A stretch of DNA of 51,983 nucleotides. It comes from Paenarthrobacter nitroguajacolicus JCM 14115. GTDB lineage: Bacteria > Actinomycetota > Actinomycetes > Actinomycetales > Micrococcaceae. Below are positions 20,557 through 31,189 of this stretch, piece by piece. A program made the translations under genes and the position numbers. The notes beneath the pieces were generated by a model, which ran no database searches, was not told where the DNA came from, and saw only the letters and a list, made by a program, of their open reading frames with translations. The stretch covers positions 1 to 51,983 of the forward strand of contig BBFS01000025.1 in the NCBI GenBank assembly GCA_001313365.1, in the 5' to 3' direction. Within the stretch, counting starts at the first letter, position 1. Every line of letters begins with the position of its first letter.

Positions 20557-21319
20557 ATGACCGAACAACTTGCTGTTGCAGTGCTGGGCGCCACGGGCGT
20601 ATGGGAATTGAAGCCGTTAAGGCTGTTGACGCAGCCGACGACATGACGCTCGTAGCCGCTCTCGGCCGCGGCGATTCCCTGGAGAAACTGCTCGACGCCG
20701 GTGCGCAGTACGTTGTCGACCTGACCGTTCCCGACATCACGGAGACCAACGTCCGGTTCGCTGTGGAGCATGGCATCCACGCCGTTGTAGGTACCACTGG
20801 TTGGGATGCCCACCGCCTTGATTCCTTGCGGAGCCTCTTGGAGCATAAGCCGGACACCGGCGTTTTGATCGCCCCGAACTTCGCCCTTGGATCGGTTCTT
20901 GCGTCCGCGTTCGCTGCGAAGGCGTCGCAATATTTCGAGTCCGTGGAGATCATCGAACTGCACCACCCCAACAAAGTGGACGCTCCATCCGGCACGGCAG
21001 TGCGCACGGCACAGCTGATCGCCGAAGCGCGTCAGGAAGCCGGCGTCCCGGCGAGCCCGGACGCCACGGAAACATCGTTGGACGGTGCCCGGGGGGGCTG
21101 CGACGTGGACGGGGTTCGTGTCCACAGCGTTCGCCTCCGTGGCCTGGTGGCTCATCAGGAAGTGCTTTTTGGCGGTCCAGGCGAGCAGCTGACGCTGCGC
21201 ATGATTCGTTCGACCGCGCCTCTTTCATGCCCGGCGTCCTGCTGGGGGGGCTTCGGAAAGTTGCAGCCAACCCAGGCCTCACCGTGGGCCTGGACGGCTA
21301 CTTGGACCTGGGGCTCTAG
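20557..21319 (+). CDS. dapB: 4-hydroxy-tetrahydrodipicolinate reductase
   Basis: Lysine/diaminopimelate pathway reductase. N-terminal Rossmann start AVAVLGATGRMG needs a few bases restored near 20596; then VVDLTVP, VVGTTGWD, IAPNFALGSVL and the substrate motif IELHHPNKVDAPSGTA. C-terminal HQEVLFGGPGEQLTLRHDS and ASFMPGVLLGLRKVA, ending GYLDLGL. About 253 residues. Frame errors also near 21203 and 21245. The genome places dapA 3 kb downstream. Confidence 0.94.
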
Positions 21320-21323
21320 GACC

Positions 21324-21819
21324 ATGGGGGGGAATTTCTGGACTTCCTTGAAGAAGAACCGCACCAAAATCTGGGTAGGAGCCATCACCCTGCTGTTGGT
21401 GCTTTACCTGGTGGTTTCCGTGCAGCGCTCGTTCCTCTTGCTCACCGACCCCCCCAACCTGGTAGCCAAGGGGGATCGGTGCGGCCTACCTGGTCCTGCC
21501 CGTGGTTGGAGCCTGGGCACTCATCCGTGAGCTGCTTTTTGGTGCCCGTACCGAGCAGATGGCCAAGGTCCTGGAGGCCGAGGGCGGCTTGCCGGTGGAT
21601 GACCTTCCGCGCACTCCGGGCGGGCGAATAGTCCGGGCTGCCGCTGACGCCGAGTTTGAGAAGTACCGGGCAGAGGCCGAGGCCGCTCCGGAGGACTGGC
21701 GCTCCTGGTTCCGCCTGAGCTGCGCCTACGATGCCTCAGGCGACCGCAAACGTGCCCGTGCCTCCATGCGCGATGCCGTGAAGCTTTTCCGCTCTCAACC
21801 CACCGCAGCAGGCCGGTGA
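21324..21819 (+). CDS. Membrane protein with C-terminal TPR-like segment
   Basis: ATG 21324 starts four bases after dapB. The N-terminal part KIWVGAITLLLVLYLVVSVQ and AAYLVLPVVGAWALIRELLFG form two membrane segments. The cytoplasmic part has EAAPEDWRSWFRLSCAYDASGDRKRARASM, a single tetratricopeptide-like helix pair. About 162 residues. A spurious base near 21475 shifts frame within the second hydrophobic segment. A protein of this form follows dapB in many Arthrobacter, but I know of no assigned function. Its 3' end overlaps the convergent acyltransferase gene. Confidence 0.75.
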
Positions 21820-23040
21820 CTGCCCAGGCTTGATGCGGAGTGGGCGACCCACTCCAGTGGTCCACGGCGTCGGAGAACGGCGAAACAGACTCCAATGACA
21901 ACCGCAGTAAGTGCTTGGGCCCAGTACATCCCTTCGTCCGTCCACCCCGTGGGCAACGGCTGGTTGGTGAACCCGGACACTACCCAGACATGCTGAGTAG
22001 AGGCTCAACGTCATGGCCCCGGGCCCGCTCAGCAGGATCAGGAAGTTGACCTTGATCCGCTCCGCCAGGGTGCCGAGCAGCAGGAACAAGCCGACCACGG
22101 CCGCAGCCACGCCACCACTATGCAGCAGGTCCAGGCTGGTCCCGGCATGCGGGGCTGCCGTCGCCAGCCACCACCAGGAACCGGTCTGTTCCAGGCCGGT
22201 GACATTGACCTCAAGCATGCTCTCCAAGGGGGTAGCCCCCCCTGGTGACCGGGAGGGCCGACAATGCAGCCCGCCCGCCCCCCCATGCCTCCATGGCCAG
22301 GATCCCGACGACCTTTGCCAAGCCGGCCACCGCTATTCCGCAAGTGAGCAACAGAACCTGAACCCTCGCCGTCGTCAGCGCCAACCGTCCGATCACCAAT
22401 CCGATCAGCAGGTACGAGATCCACTGGAAGACGGGGTAATACCCGGTGAAGAAGAGGTCGGCGAGGAGACGTCCGGGCGTCCCGAAATCCTCCCAGTTGG
22501 GGGTTGTGACCCAATGTCAGGGGAGGGTTCGCTTCCAGTAGCAGAGGCCGTACCAGATACGCCAACAACGGGGACAGCAGGACCAGCCAAGCGCCCAACA
22601 GCAGAGCGCCTTGAGTCGGAGTCCAAGGAACGGCAGGATGCACAGGAACAGGACGGCGTAGTGAACCAGGATGATGGCGACGTTCACATCCAGACCGCCC
22701 AGCATTAGCCCGACGACGGCGATCACCAAGGCGCGCATGGCAACACCACCTCGTGCCGCCCACAGTTCCGTGCCGTTCCTGGGCTCCTGCTTGCCTGTGC
22801 TTAGCGCCAGCCCAATACCGGCAAGCACGGCGAAAAGGGCGGCGGATCGGCCTGAGAACATCAGCCCCACAAACGTTGGCTCCCATTGTGGGGAAGGTCC
22901 GAACGTCGCATCACGTGAGTGGCCATCATTCCCAACAATGCCGCACCCCCCCTGGCAGCATCTATCCCGGTAAGCCGGGAGGAGATCGGTCGGCCGCCGG
23001 GTGCTTTTCGCATCGGGGGGGCCGTCTCTTGCGAAGTCAT
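21795..23040 (-). CDS. Multi-pass membrane acyltransferase-like protein (DUF418/HGSNAT-like)
   Basis: Starts MTSQETAPPMRKA at 23040 and, after repair, continues with TGIDAARG near the N-terminus, GLMFSGRSAALFAVLAGIGL, then about nine further hydrophobic helices such as MRALVIAVVGLMLGGLDV, AIILVHYAVLFLCILPFL, GYYPVFQWISYLLIGLVIG and a DUF418-like C-terminal pair. About 410 residues. Families of this type transfer acyl groups across the membrane to sugars or cell-wall polymers; substrate here is unknown. Frame breaks are frequent at G/C runs (e.g. 22235-22241, 22278-22284, 22946-22952). The C-terminus, reading RRRGPLEWVAHSAS, overlaps the TPR gene tail by 25 bases. Confidence 0.7.
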
Positions 23041-23101
23041 GCAGCGATCGTCTCATAAGGCTCTGTGCGGCAACTGTGATGTGACACAAACCCCCTTGTA
23101 T

Positions 23102-23117
23102 TCGAATATATGTTCGA
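23102..23117 (+). promoter_or_regulatory. LexA (SOS) box
   Basis: TCGAATATATGTTCGA matches the actinobacterial SOS operator TCGAAC-N4-GTTCGA at 15 of 16 informative or free positions and is nearly palindromic. It directly precedes the -10-like TAGCAT (23119-23124), so bound LexA would block the promoter of the small gene at 23131. Confidence 0.7.
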
Positions 23118-23130
23118 ATAGCATTGCCGC

Positions 23131-23466
23131 ATGAACGATGTTCCAAAGCCGCCGGAAGGCCTTCAAGGACCCATGAAAGCGATGAGCCCCGGCGTCGTCG
23201 ATTTCCTGTTCAGGCAGCTCGTGGCCGGCGAGCCTCCGGAAGACACCCAGTGGCGCCGCGAAGGTACCGCCCTGGCTGAGCAGACTCCGGGAGCCGAGCT
23301 GGCCCGCCGGTTATCCGAGACGGACCTGGCATCGTTGACGCCCCTTGAACTCTTCGAATACGTCCGGGCCTCGCAGCGTCTGGTGGCGTGGGCGGAGCAA
23401 CTCAAGGACCGGGCTGTGGCGCGCTACTGTGCGGAGGAGCCCGCGACGGCACCGAAACCCGCGTGA
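23131..23466 (+). CDS. Small DUF222 (13E12-like) N-terminal homologue under SOS box
   Basis: 111 residues, start ATG 23131 six bases after TAGCAT, so probably leaderless. The segment TPLELFEYVRASQRLVAWAEQLKDRAVARYC resembles the start of DUF222/13E12 proteins, which normally carry a C-terminal HNH nuclease; here the chain ends EEPATAPKPA with no HNH. The stop lies inside a 20-bp tandem repeat. It may be a truncated remnant or a stand-alone small protein. Resemblance is by motif only. Confidence 0.6.
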   Translation: MNDVPKPPEGLQGPMKAMSPGVVDFLFRQLVAGEPPEDTQWRREGTALAEQTPGAELARRLSETDLASLTPLELFEYVRASQRLVAWAEQLKDRAVARYCAEEPATAPKPA

Positions 23467-23495
23467 TATCCGCCGAACCCGCGTGATAGCCGCCG
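23456..23495 (+). repeat. Two tandem 20-bp repeats
   Basis: AACCCGCGTGATATCCGCCG is followed directly by a copy with one change (TATC to TAGC). The first copy contains the stop codon of the upstream small gene; the second ends just before the nitrilase -10 hexamer TAGGAT. Confidence 0.85.
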
Positions 23496-23497
23496 AA

Positions 23498-23503
23498 TAG
23501 GAT
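23498..23503 (+). promoter_or_regulatory. -10 element TAGGAT of nitrilase gene
   Basis: TAGGAT, six bases, then GTG 23510. Supports GTG as the start of the downstream gene and a leaderless message. Confidence 0.4.
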
Positions 23504-23509
23504 GGCGGG

Positions 23510-24380
23510 GTGAATAACCCACCGCAAACGGCCCAGCGTCCCGCCTCCCGCCCCCCCCAGCCGGTTCAAGGAACGCCGACCTCGGACACGCTGCTGGTTG
23601 CTGTCGTGCAGTACGAAGCACTCCATGCTGAGTGCGTGGGGGGAGGCCGTAGCCGTAAACGTCGCGGCCCATATTGAGCTCGTGGAGCTTGCCCATGCGG
23701 ATGGAGCGCGCTTGGTGCTGTTTCCCGAGCTCTCGCTAACGGGATACGAACTGACTGGCTTGCCGCGGCCGGCTCCCCCCCAGGCCGTCCAAGTCCATGG
23801 CTGGCCGAACAGGATGCAAGGTTACGGCCGCTTCAGGAAGCTTGCGCCCGAACCAAAACAACCGTCGTCGCCGGGGGGGTTGCTTGGCGGGAGGCAGACT
23901 TCACGCCCCGATTGGCCTCGCTGGTTATCGGCCCGGACGGGACCATGCGGCCCGTCTTCAAGACTCATCTGCATGGAGCTGAGCGCGAGCTGTTCGTCCC
24001 CGGATCGGGACCCGGAATGGTCATGGTTGACGGGTGGAGGATCGCGCTCGCAATCTGCGCTGACGCTGCCCATCCCACGCACGCTGCGGCCGCGGCCGCG
24101 GCCGAGGCGGACGTTTATGCAGTTTCCGCCCTGTATACCCGTGGTGAGGAACTTCGTCTTGGACTTCATTTGGGTGCCCGATCAATGGACCACAGGATGT
24201 TTGGGCTCCTGGCGAACCTGGGGGGAGAAACCCCCGTTGGGCACATCGTGCGGGCTCAGCGGCACATGGGGTCCGGATGGTGCGTCGGCGGTCCAAGTGA
24301 AAGGCGTCGGCACGGAGATTACTGTGGCAACGTTGGAGCGGTCCCGCCTTGACCGGTACAGGTTCACCGCCGGTGAATGA
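23510..24380 (+). CDS. Carbon-nitrogen hydrolase (nitrilase superfamily)
   Basis: Amidase/nitrilase-fold protein of about 290 residues. The catalytic triad can be placed: Glu in LVLFPELSLTGYE, Lys in PVFKTHLHGAERE and Cys in LAICADAAHP. Other family strands are TLLVAVVQYEA at the start and DVYAVSALYT. The C-terminus reads GTEITVATLERSRLDRYR. Frame is broken near 23640, 23775, 23875 and 24240. Substrate cannot be predicted; the superfamily covers simple amides, omega-amides and N-acyl compounds. The first 20 or so residues are a Pro/Gln-rich extension. Confidence 0.85.
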
Positions 24381-24425
24381 GGACCATCACGCGGGACCCA
24401 TTCTTCCAACACGCCTCTCACAGGG

Positions 24426-24431
24426 TAACGT
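24426..24431 (+). promoter_or_regulatory. -10 element TAACGT of dapA
   Basis: TAACGT, seven bases, then ATG 24439; no ribosome-binding site. Suggests leaderless dapA mRNA. Confidence 0.5.
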
Positions 24432-24438
24432 TTTTCGT

Positions 24439-25375
24439 ATGTCTGACTTGCGCGCCCCCCGTTCCCGCCCTTGGTACCCTGCTGACCGCCATGGTCACCC
24501 CCGTTCACTGAGGACGGCAAGGTGGACTATGACCAGGCTGCAGCCCTTGCGGAAAAGCTCGTTCAGGACGGTTGCGATGGACTCGTGGTCACCGGTACCA
24601 CTGGAGAGACCTCAACCCTCACGGATGATGAGAACCTCGGCATGTTCCGGGCTGTCAAAGAGGCCGTTGGCGGCAAAGCCGCCATCATTGCCGGGACCGG
24701 CACCAACGACACCGCCCACTCCGTGCACCTCTCCCAGCGTGCGGCAGAACTGGGCGTCGATGGTCTGCTGATCGTCACCCCCGTACTACAACAAGCCCAG
24801 CCAGGCAGGCGTCGCGCGCACTTCGAGACGATTGCGTCGGCCACGGACCTGCCCGTTATGCTGTACGACATTCCGGGCCGTTCCTCCATTGCGATCGCTC
24901 CCGAGACCATGATTGCGCTTGCGAAACACCAGAACATCGTGGCCGTCAAGGACGCCAAAGCGGACTTCGCTGCCGCAACGCGGGTCATGGCTGAGACGGA
25001 CCTCCTCTTCTACTCCGGTGATGACGGATTGACGCTGCAGTGGATGGCGCTGGCGCCGTCGGCCTGGTGGGCGTTACCACCCACGTCGCAACACGCCGCT
25101 TCCGTGAGCTTATCGACGCCGTCAACGCCAGCGACCTCACCAAGGCAAGGGCCATCAACTTTGAACTGGAACCCGTCATTCGCGCAACCATGACGCGGGT
25201 CCAAGGCGCTGTAGCCGCCAAGCAGATTCTCAAGTGGCAGGGAGTCCTGCCCAACTCGGTTGTCCGTTTGCCCCTCGTGGAGCCGGACGCGGCCGAGATC
25301 GAAATCATCCGCGGGGGGGATTTGGCAGAAGCCGGAATGGACTTCGACGTCCAGGACGGTTCCGCCGGAAAGTAG
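24439..25375 (+). CDS. dapA: 4-hydroxy-tetrahydrodipicolinate synthase
   Basis: Condenses aspartate semialdehyde with pyruvate in lysine/DAP synthesis. TIM-barrel signatures: GLVVTGTTGETSTL, TPYYNKPSQAG after repair, VMLYDIPGRS with the conserved Tyr region, and AVKDAKAD with the Schiff-base Lys. The C-terminus ends FDVQDGSAGK. Frame errors occur near 24465-24475 and 24500, near 24780 to 24815, near 25050, and at 25313-25319. About 308 residues. The rnj gene starts seven bases downstream, probably in the same transcript. Confidence 0.95.
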
Positions 25376-25381
25376 CAAAAC

Positions 25382-27083
25382 ATGACCCAAACCGCCCTTC
25401 CCGGACTGGTTACTCCGCCGAAACTGCCGAAAGGCACGCTGCGGATTGTCCCGCTCGGTGGACTGGGAGAGATTGGCCGCAACATGGCGGTCTTCGAAAT
25501 CGACGGCAAACTGCTGGTGGTTGACTGTGGCGTGCTCTTCCCCCGAGGAGACCCAGCCCGGCGTTGACTTGATCCTGCCTGATTTCTCCTACATTGAGGA
25601 CCGCCTGCAGGACATCGTTGGCGTCGTGTTGACCCACGGCCACGAGGACCACATTGGCGCTGTGCCCTACCTCCTGCGCCTTAAAGCTGACATTCCCCCC
25701 CTGATCGGATCCCAGCTGACCCTTGCCCTGGTGGAAGCCAAGCTTCAGGAACACCGGATCAAGCCGTACACGCTGACAGTGACGGAGGGGCAGGTGGAGC
25801 AGTTCGGCCCCTTCGAGTGCGAGTTCGTTGCAGTCAACCATTCCATTCCGGATGCGTTGGCCGTCTTCATCCGCACAGAGGGTGGAAATGTCCTTCACAC
25901 AGGCGACTTCAAGATGGATCAGCTGCCGCTTGACGGCCGTATCACGGACCTCCGGCACTTCGCCCGCTTGGGTGAAGAAGGCGTGGACCTGTTCATGCAG
26001 ACTCCACCAACGCGGACGTACCGGGCTTCACCACTGCCGAGAAGGAAATCGGCCCCACCTTGGATCGATTGTTCGGACAGGCCCGGAAGCGCATCATCGT
26101 GGCTTCCTTCTCGTCACACGTTCACCGCGTCCAGCAGGTTTTGGATGCGGCAGCCAAGCACGGCCGCAAGGTGGCATTCGTTGGCCGTTCCATGGTCCGC
26201 AACATGGCCATCGCAGCCAAGCTCGGGTACCTCGATGTCCCCCCCGAAGGCATCCTGGTGGATATCAAGAACATCGATAACATGCCGGATGACCGCGTGG
26301 TCCTCATGTCCACCGGTTCGCAGGGTGAGCCAATGGCTGCACTTTCCCGCATGGCCAACGGTGACCACCGTGTGATCGTGGGCAAGGGCGATACCGTGAT
26401 CCTTGCCTCCAGCCTCATCCCGGGCAACGAGAACGCCGTTTTCCGTATCATCAACGGCCTGCTCAAGCTCGGTGCCGATGTGATCCACAAGGGCACTGCA
26501 AAGGTTCATGTGTCCGGGCACGCAGCGGCCGGTGAACTGCTCTATTGCTACAACATCCTCGAGCCCCCCCTGAACGCGATGCCCGTCCACGGCGAAACCC
26601 GCCATCTGATTGCCAATGGCAACATCGCACTCGAATCGGGCGTTCCGTCCGAGGGCATCATCCTGAGCGACAACGGCACAGTTATCGACCTCAAGGACCA
26701 CAAAGCGAATGTCGTCGGCCAGGTGGAAGTCGGTTTCGTCTACGTCGACGGTTCCAGCGTGGGCGAAATCACCGATGCCGACCTCAAGGATCGTCGGGTC
26801 CTGGGGGGATGAGGGCTTCATTTCCGTCATTACGGTCATCAGCCGCACCACCGGCAAGATCGTGTCCGGCCCGGAGATCCACGCCCGTGGTGTGGCCGAG
26901 GATGACTCCGTCTTTGACGAGATCATTCCCAAGATCAACGCCGCGCTCGAAGAAGCTGTTCTTAACCACACTGATCACACCAACCACCAGCTGCAGCAGG
27001 TGGTCCGCAGGATTATCGGCACGTGGGTGAACCGCAAGCTTCGCCGCCGTCCCATGATCATCCCGGTAGTCCTGGAAGCGTAG
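25382..27083 (+). CDS. rnj: Ribonuclease J
   Basis: Metallo-beta-lactamase/beta-CASP RNase, exo- and endonucleolytic. Reads VPLGGLGEIGRNMAVFEIDG, then VLTHGHEDHIGAVPYLL with the zinc ligands, NHSIPDA, VLHTGDFKMD, FMADSTNA after repair, then beta-CASP SFSSHVHRVQQV, LMSTGSQGEPMAAL, HVSGHA and MPVHGETRH. The C-terminal domain ends RRPMIIPVVLEA. C7 at 25695-25701, 26238-26244 and 26565-26571 add Pro without shifting; shifts occur near 25543, 26000 and 26806. About 561 residues. In actinobacteria rnj stands next to dapA, as here. Confidence 0.96.
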
Positions 27084-27102
27084 CCAGCCAGCAACATGCA
27101 TG

Positions 27103-27146
27103 CCCAAGGGGGGGGCCTGAAATCCGCGGATTTCGGGCCCCTTGGG
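27103..27146 (+). terminator. Long hairpin between rnj and ftsK
   Basis: CCCAAGG...GGCC and GGCC...CCTTGGG arms with an AAATCCGCGGATTT core form a near-perfect inverted repeat of over 18 bp. The left arm has G8 where the right arm has C4, so the G run looks expanded by four. It would end the dapA-rnj transcript. Confidence 0.75.
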
Positions 27147-27148
27147 GG

Positions 27149-27154
27149 TAGCGT
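27149..27154 (+). promoter_or_regulatory. -10 element TAGCGT of ftsK
   Basis: TAGCGT, seven bases, then ATG 27162. The promoter abuts the preceding terminator stem, and there is no Shine-Dalgarno. Confidence 0.45.
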
Positions 27155-27161
27155 GGCACTT

Positions 27162-30054
27162 ATGGCGACCCGTACTACCTCCACGCCACGAGGCAGCTCC
27201 AGCAGTAAATCCGGCGGCACAGGCCGGAGCGCAGCCGCATCCAAAACCAGCGGAGCTGCTTCGAAAAGCAGCGCAGCCGCGACCAAGAGCGGTCGTGGCA
27301 GCACTGCCCGTACCAAGCAAGCGGCCGCCGTCGAGCCCCAGGCTCCGCTGCCGCTGCGGATGCTCTCAGGTTTCTGGCAGGGGGGGATCGGCCATGTGGT
27401 AGGCGCCGGGGTCCGGCGAATCGGTTATGACGTCAGCGATCTCCACCCCGACGATCGCCGGGATGGTGCAGCCCTGTTCAATTTGGTGTTGGGCATCGCG
27501 ATCGCCACCTTCGCCTGGTGGGGGTCTGACCGGGTGGCTCCCGGACATGGTTTACAGCGTGGTCAACGGCACGTTCGGGTGGATGTCCCTGATCCTGCCT
27601 TCATGCTGTTCGTCTGTGCTTTCCGGCTTTTCCGAAAGCCACAGGACGGCCGTGGGAACAACCGCGTGGGCATCGGCTTCATGATCATGACCCTGGCCGG
27701 TTCGGGCCTGGCCCACGTCATTGGTGGCCTTCCCACCGTTGCAGAAGGCTTCGACGGCCTGCGCAGGGCCGGCGGAATGCTGGGCTTCCTCGCAGCCGCA
27801 CCTCTGGCCGCAATCCACGTGGCTGTCCCCGTAGTCCTCTATGGGCTTTTGGCGTTCGTGTCCGTATTGATCGTCACGGCCACGCCGTTTGGTGCCATTC
27901 CGTCCCGGATCAGGGGGGGTGCCTATGAACACCTTATGGGCGTTGACCTTATGGACGAGTCCGGCAAGGACGCCCACGACCGCAGCTACCTTTATGAAAA
28001 CGACACTGCCGCCAAGCCCAGGAAGAAGAAGCGTATGCGCTTCTTTGGCAAGGATGAGGAAACAGACACGAGCTTGGAGGGTTACGTCGGGGACGAGGCC
28101 TTCGAACATGCAATAGTCGACGACGACGAAACTCCAGGGGCGTCCGCACCGCGCGTTCCGCCGGGTGTCCGTCGCCCAACGCAGGCAGAGATCGCCGTCG
28201 GGAAGATCAAGCCGCCCAAGGCCTGGGCGCCACGCCTGGGATCGAGAACCCCACCGAAGCCATTCCGATTCTTACTCCGGAGATGACCGAACCTGCGGCT
28301 CCCGTAGCCCAGGTTCCGGCGAAGCCGCAGGGGCACCCCTCCCACAGACACCCATCCCGCAGCGCACGGAGCAACTGTCCCTGGCAGGCGATGTCACCTA
28401 CACCCTGCCGGCATCGGACTACCTGACGCCCGGATCCATTCCGAAGGAGCGCACGGAAGCCAACGACGCCGTCGTCGCCGCACTGACGGACACCCTCACG
28501 CAGTTCAACGTCGAGGCAGCTGTGACGGGCTTCAGCCGCGGTCCCACTGTGACCCGCTATGAGATCGAGTTGTCTCCGGGTACCAAGGTGGAGCGCGTCA
28601 CCGCCCTGTCCAAGAACATCTCTTACGCCGTGGCGTCCAGTGATGTCCGCATCCTGAGCCCGATTCCCGGCAAGTCCGCCATCGGCATCGAGATTCCCAA
28701 CACAGACCGTGAGACCGTGTCGCTGGGCGATGTGCTGCGCAGCCAGAACGCACGCCGGACCGACCACCCGATGGTCATGGGTGTCGGCAAGGACGTTGAG
28801 GGTGGCTACGTGGTGGCCAACCTCGCCAAGATGCCCCCACTTGCTCGTCGCCGGTGCCACCGGTGCTGGTAAGTCGAGCTTCGTGAACTCCATGATCACC
28901 TCCATCCTCATGCGCGCCACACCGGATGAAGTGCGCATGGTCATGGTGGACCCCCCAAACGCGTGGAACTCACGCTTACGAGGCGTACCGCACCTCATTA
29001 CGCCCATCATCACCAACCCCAAGAAGGCCGCCGAAGCCTTGCAATGGGTGGTTCGCGAGATGGATGCCCGCTACGACGACCTCGCAAACTACGGCTATAA
29101 GCACATCGACGACTTCAACAAAGCGGTCAGGGCAGGCAAGGTTGTCCCGCCGGTGGATTCCAAGCGCGTCATGAAGCCTTACCCGTACCTGTTGGTGATC
29201 GTTGACGAGCTCGCCGACCTCATGATGGTGGCCCCGCGGGATGTTGAAGACTCGATTGTCCGCATCACCCAGCTGGCACGTGCCGCCGGCATCCACCTGG
29301 TACTTGCAACGCAGCGCCCGTCCGTGGACGTTGTGACCGGTCTGATCAAGGCGAACGTGCCGTCCCGTATGGCGTTTGCGACGTCTTCCGTAACTGACTC
29401 CCGTGTTGTGCTGGACCAGCCTGGCGCTGAAAAGCTCATTGGACAGGGTGACGCCCTGTTTCTTCCGATGGGTGCTTCCAAGGCCATGCGCGTCCAAGGT
29501 GCCTGGGTTACCGAATCCGAGATCCATAAGGTCGTGGAGCACGTCAAGGGACAGCTGCAGGCCGTCTACCGCGACGACGTCGCTGCCGAGGCACCCAAGA
29601 AGCAGATCGACGACGACATTGGAGACGACCTCGAGGTCCTGCTCCAGGCAACAGAGCTTGTGGTGACCACGCAGTTCGGCTCAACGTCCATGCTCCAGCG
29701 AAAGCTTCGTGTGGGATTCGCCAAGGCCGGCCGCCTTATGGACCTCCTCGAGTCCCGTGGCGTTGTTGGTCCTTCGGAGGGCTCCAAGGCGCGCGACGTC
29801 CTGGTCAAGCCCGATGACCTCGCCGCGGTGCTTGCCGCGATGAAGGGGCAGGAGTCACCCGCGGCGCCCGATGCGCACACTGCGGCCCTGAGCGACAATG
29901 CGAACTCGAACATCGCCGTCGGAGGTTATGCCGAAGACCTTGTCCAGGCGGACCTGGACAACCGGACGCAAGCCATCGAATACTACGACGCGCGGACGGC
30001 CCGAACGACGACGAAGAGGGCGGAGAAGACGCCTGGTCGCTCACGGGAAGGTAG
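27162..30054 (+). CDS. ftsK: DNA translocase FtsK
   Basis: Septal dsDNA pump for chromosome segregation. A Ser/Lys-rich N-terminus (repeated [12 protein letters not shown] stretch) leads into four membrane segments around [46 protein letters not shown] and [20 protein letters not shown]. After a variable linker comes the motor: [15 protein letters not shown], Walker [32 protein letters not shown] (Walker B), [19 protein letters not shown]. The gamma winged helix [19 protein letters not shown] is near the end. Frame breaks near 27525, 28220, 28345, 28835, 28950 and 29990. Restored end is WSLTGR with stop 30052. GTG 27153 is an alternative start. Confidence 0.95.
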
Positions 30055-30065
30055 CCCAAAGAAGG

Positions 30066-30071
30066 TAGCCT
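30066..30071 (+). promoter_or_regulatory. -10 element TAGCCT of pgsA
   Basis: TAGCCT lies nine bases before GTG 30081; a G run fills the gap. If that run is two bases too long, as elsewhere, the spacing is seven. Confidence 0.4.
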
Positions 30072-30080
30072 TGTGGGGGG

Positions 30081-30681
30081 GTGACTACAGCCGAGGGTGA
30101 TAACGCGACTTCCAACAGCTCCGACGTCTGGAACCTGCCAAACATCCTGACGATGCTCCGCATCGTTCTGGTTCCGTTCTTCGTATGGTTCCTTGTGGCC
30201 GACGACGGCGAGTACGGGGGTTTGGCGCTGGGCGGCTGTTGTCGCCTTCGCGGTGGCCATCTATACGGACAAGCTCGACGGCGACATCGCCAGGCTCGTG
30301 GCCTGATCACCAACTTCGGCAAGATTGCCGATCCCATCGCCGACAAGCTGCTTATCGGTTCCGCGCTGGTTCTCCTATCCATTCTGGGAGAGTTGCCTGG
30401 TGGGTCACCATCCTCATCCTGGTGCGGGAGTGGGGGATTACCGCTCTTCGGTTCGTCGTTATCAAGTACGGCGTCATGCCGGCTTCCCGCGGTGGCAAGC
30501 TGAAGACAGTATCCAGACCGTGGCCATATTCCTCTACATCCTGCCGCTGAAGGCGATCGCTCCCTGGCTGGGCGACGTCGCCTTCTGGGTGATGATGGTG
30601 GCGCTGGCCATCACCTTGTGGACCGGCGTCGAATATGTCATCCAAGCGCTGAAGCTTCGCGCGGCCGGGCGGCGTGCATGA
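30081..30681 (+). CDS. pgsA: CDP-diacylglycerol-glycerol-3-phosphate 3-phosphatidyltransferase
   Basis: Integral membrane enzyme of phosphatidylglycerol synthesis. Starts GTG 30081; [17 protein letters not shown] is the typical first helix. The CDP-alcohol phosphotransferase motif reads [20 protein letters not shown] followed by KIADPIADK, giving D-x2-DG-x2-AR-x8-G-x3-D-x3-D. Further membrane segments: [44 protein letters not shown] and [17 protein letters not shown]. Frame is broken near 30215-30235, 30298, 30398 and 30507. About 205 residues. The stop overlaps the cinA start (ATGA). Confidence 0.93.
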
Positions 30682-31189
30682 CGCTCAATGACGGCGCTTC
30701 CGCCGCCGCGCAAACGGCGACGGCGGCAGTAGCTATTGCCATCGGTAACAAGCTCACTGTGGCTACAGCCGAGTCACTGACAGCGGGGGATGGTGGCGGC
30801 AACGCTTGCCAACACACCGGAGCATCAGGGATGCTGCAAGGCGGCGTGATTGCCTACCAGAACTCAGTGAAGGCCGGTGTGCTGGGAGTTCCGCAGGAAC
30901 TACTTGCGGACGCCGGCTCAGTGGACGGGCAGGTGGCCGAGGCAATGGCCGACGGCGCCCGGCGCGTCTGCGGCGCCGATCTCGGGATTTCCACCACGGG
31001 TGTGGCGGGACCCGAGCCGCACGACGGCAAAGCAGTAGGAACCGTGTTCATCGGAATAGCCGGCAGATCCGGAACCGAATCGTTTGAGTACAGTTTTTCG
31101 GGGGACAGGCAGTCCATCAGGGAGCAGGCCTGTGAGGCCGCTTGGCGCGTCTGCTTGATGCACTGAGTGACGTTGGTTACCGTTCGTAA
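30678..31189 (+). CDS. cinA: CinA C-terminal domain protein, nicotinamide-nucleotide amidohydrolase type
   Basis: Stand-alone CinA/PncC domain, which deamidates NMN in studied homologues. Reads KLTVATAESLTAG (catalytic Ser region), GGVIAYQNSVKAGVLGVP, DLGISTTGVAGPEPHDGKAVG and FSGDRQSIREQACEAA. Bases are off near 30792 and a C is missing near 31140; with the latter restored the C-terminus is LARLLDALSDVGYRS with stop 31187. About 170 residues. It overlaps pgsA and lies just before the ClgR-type regulator, a standard actinobacterial order. Confidence 0.9.
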
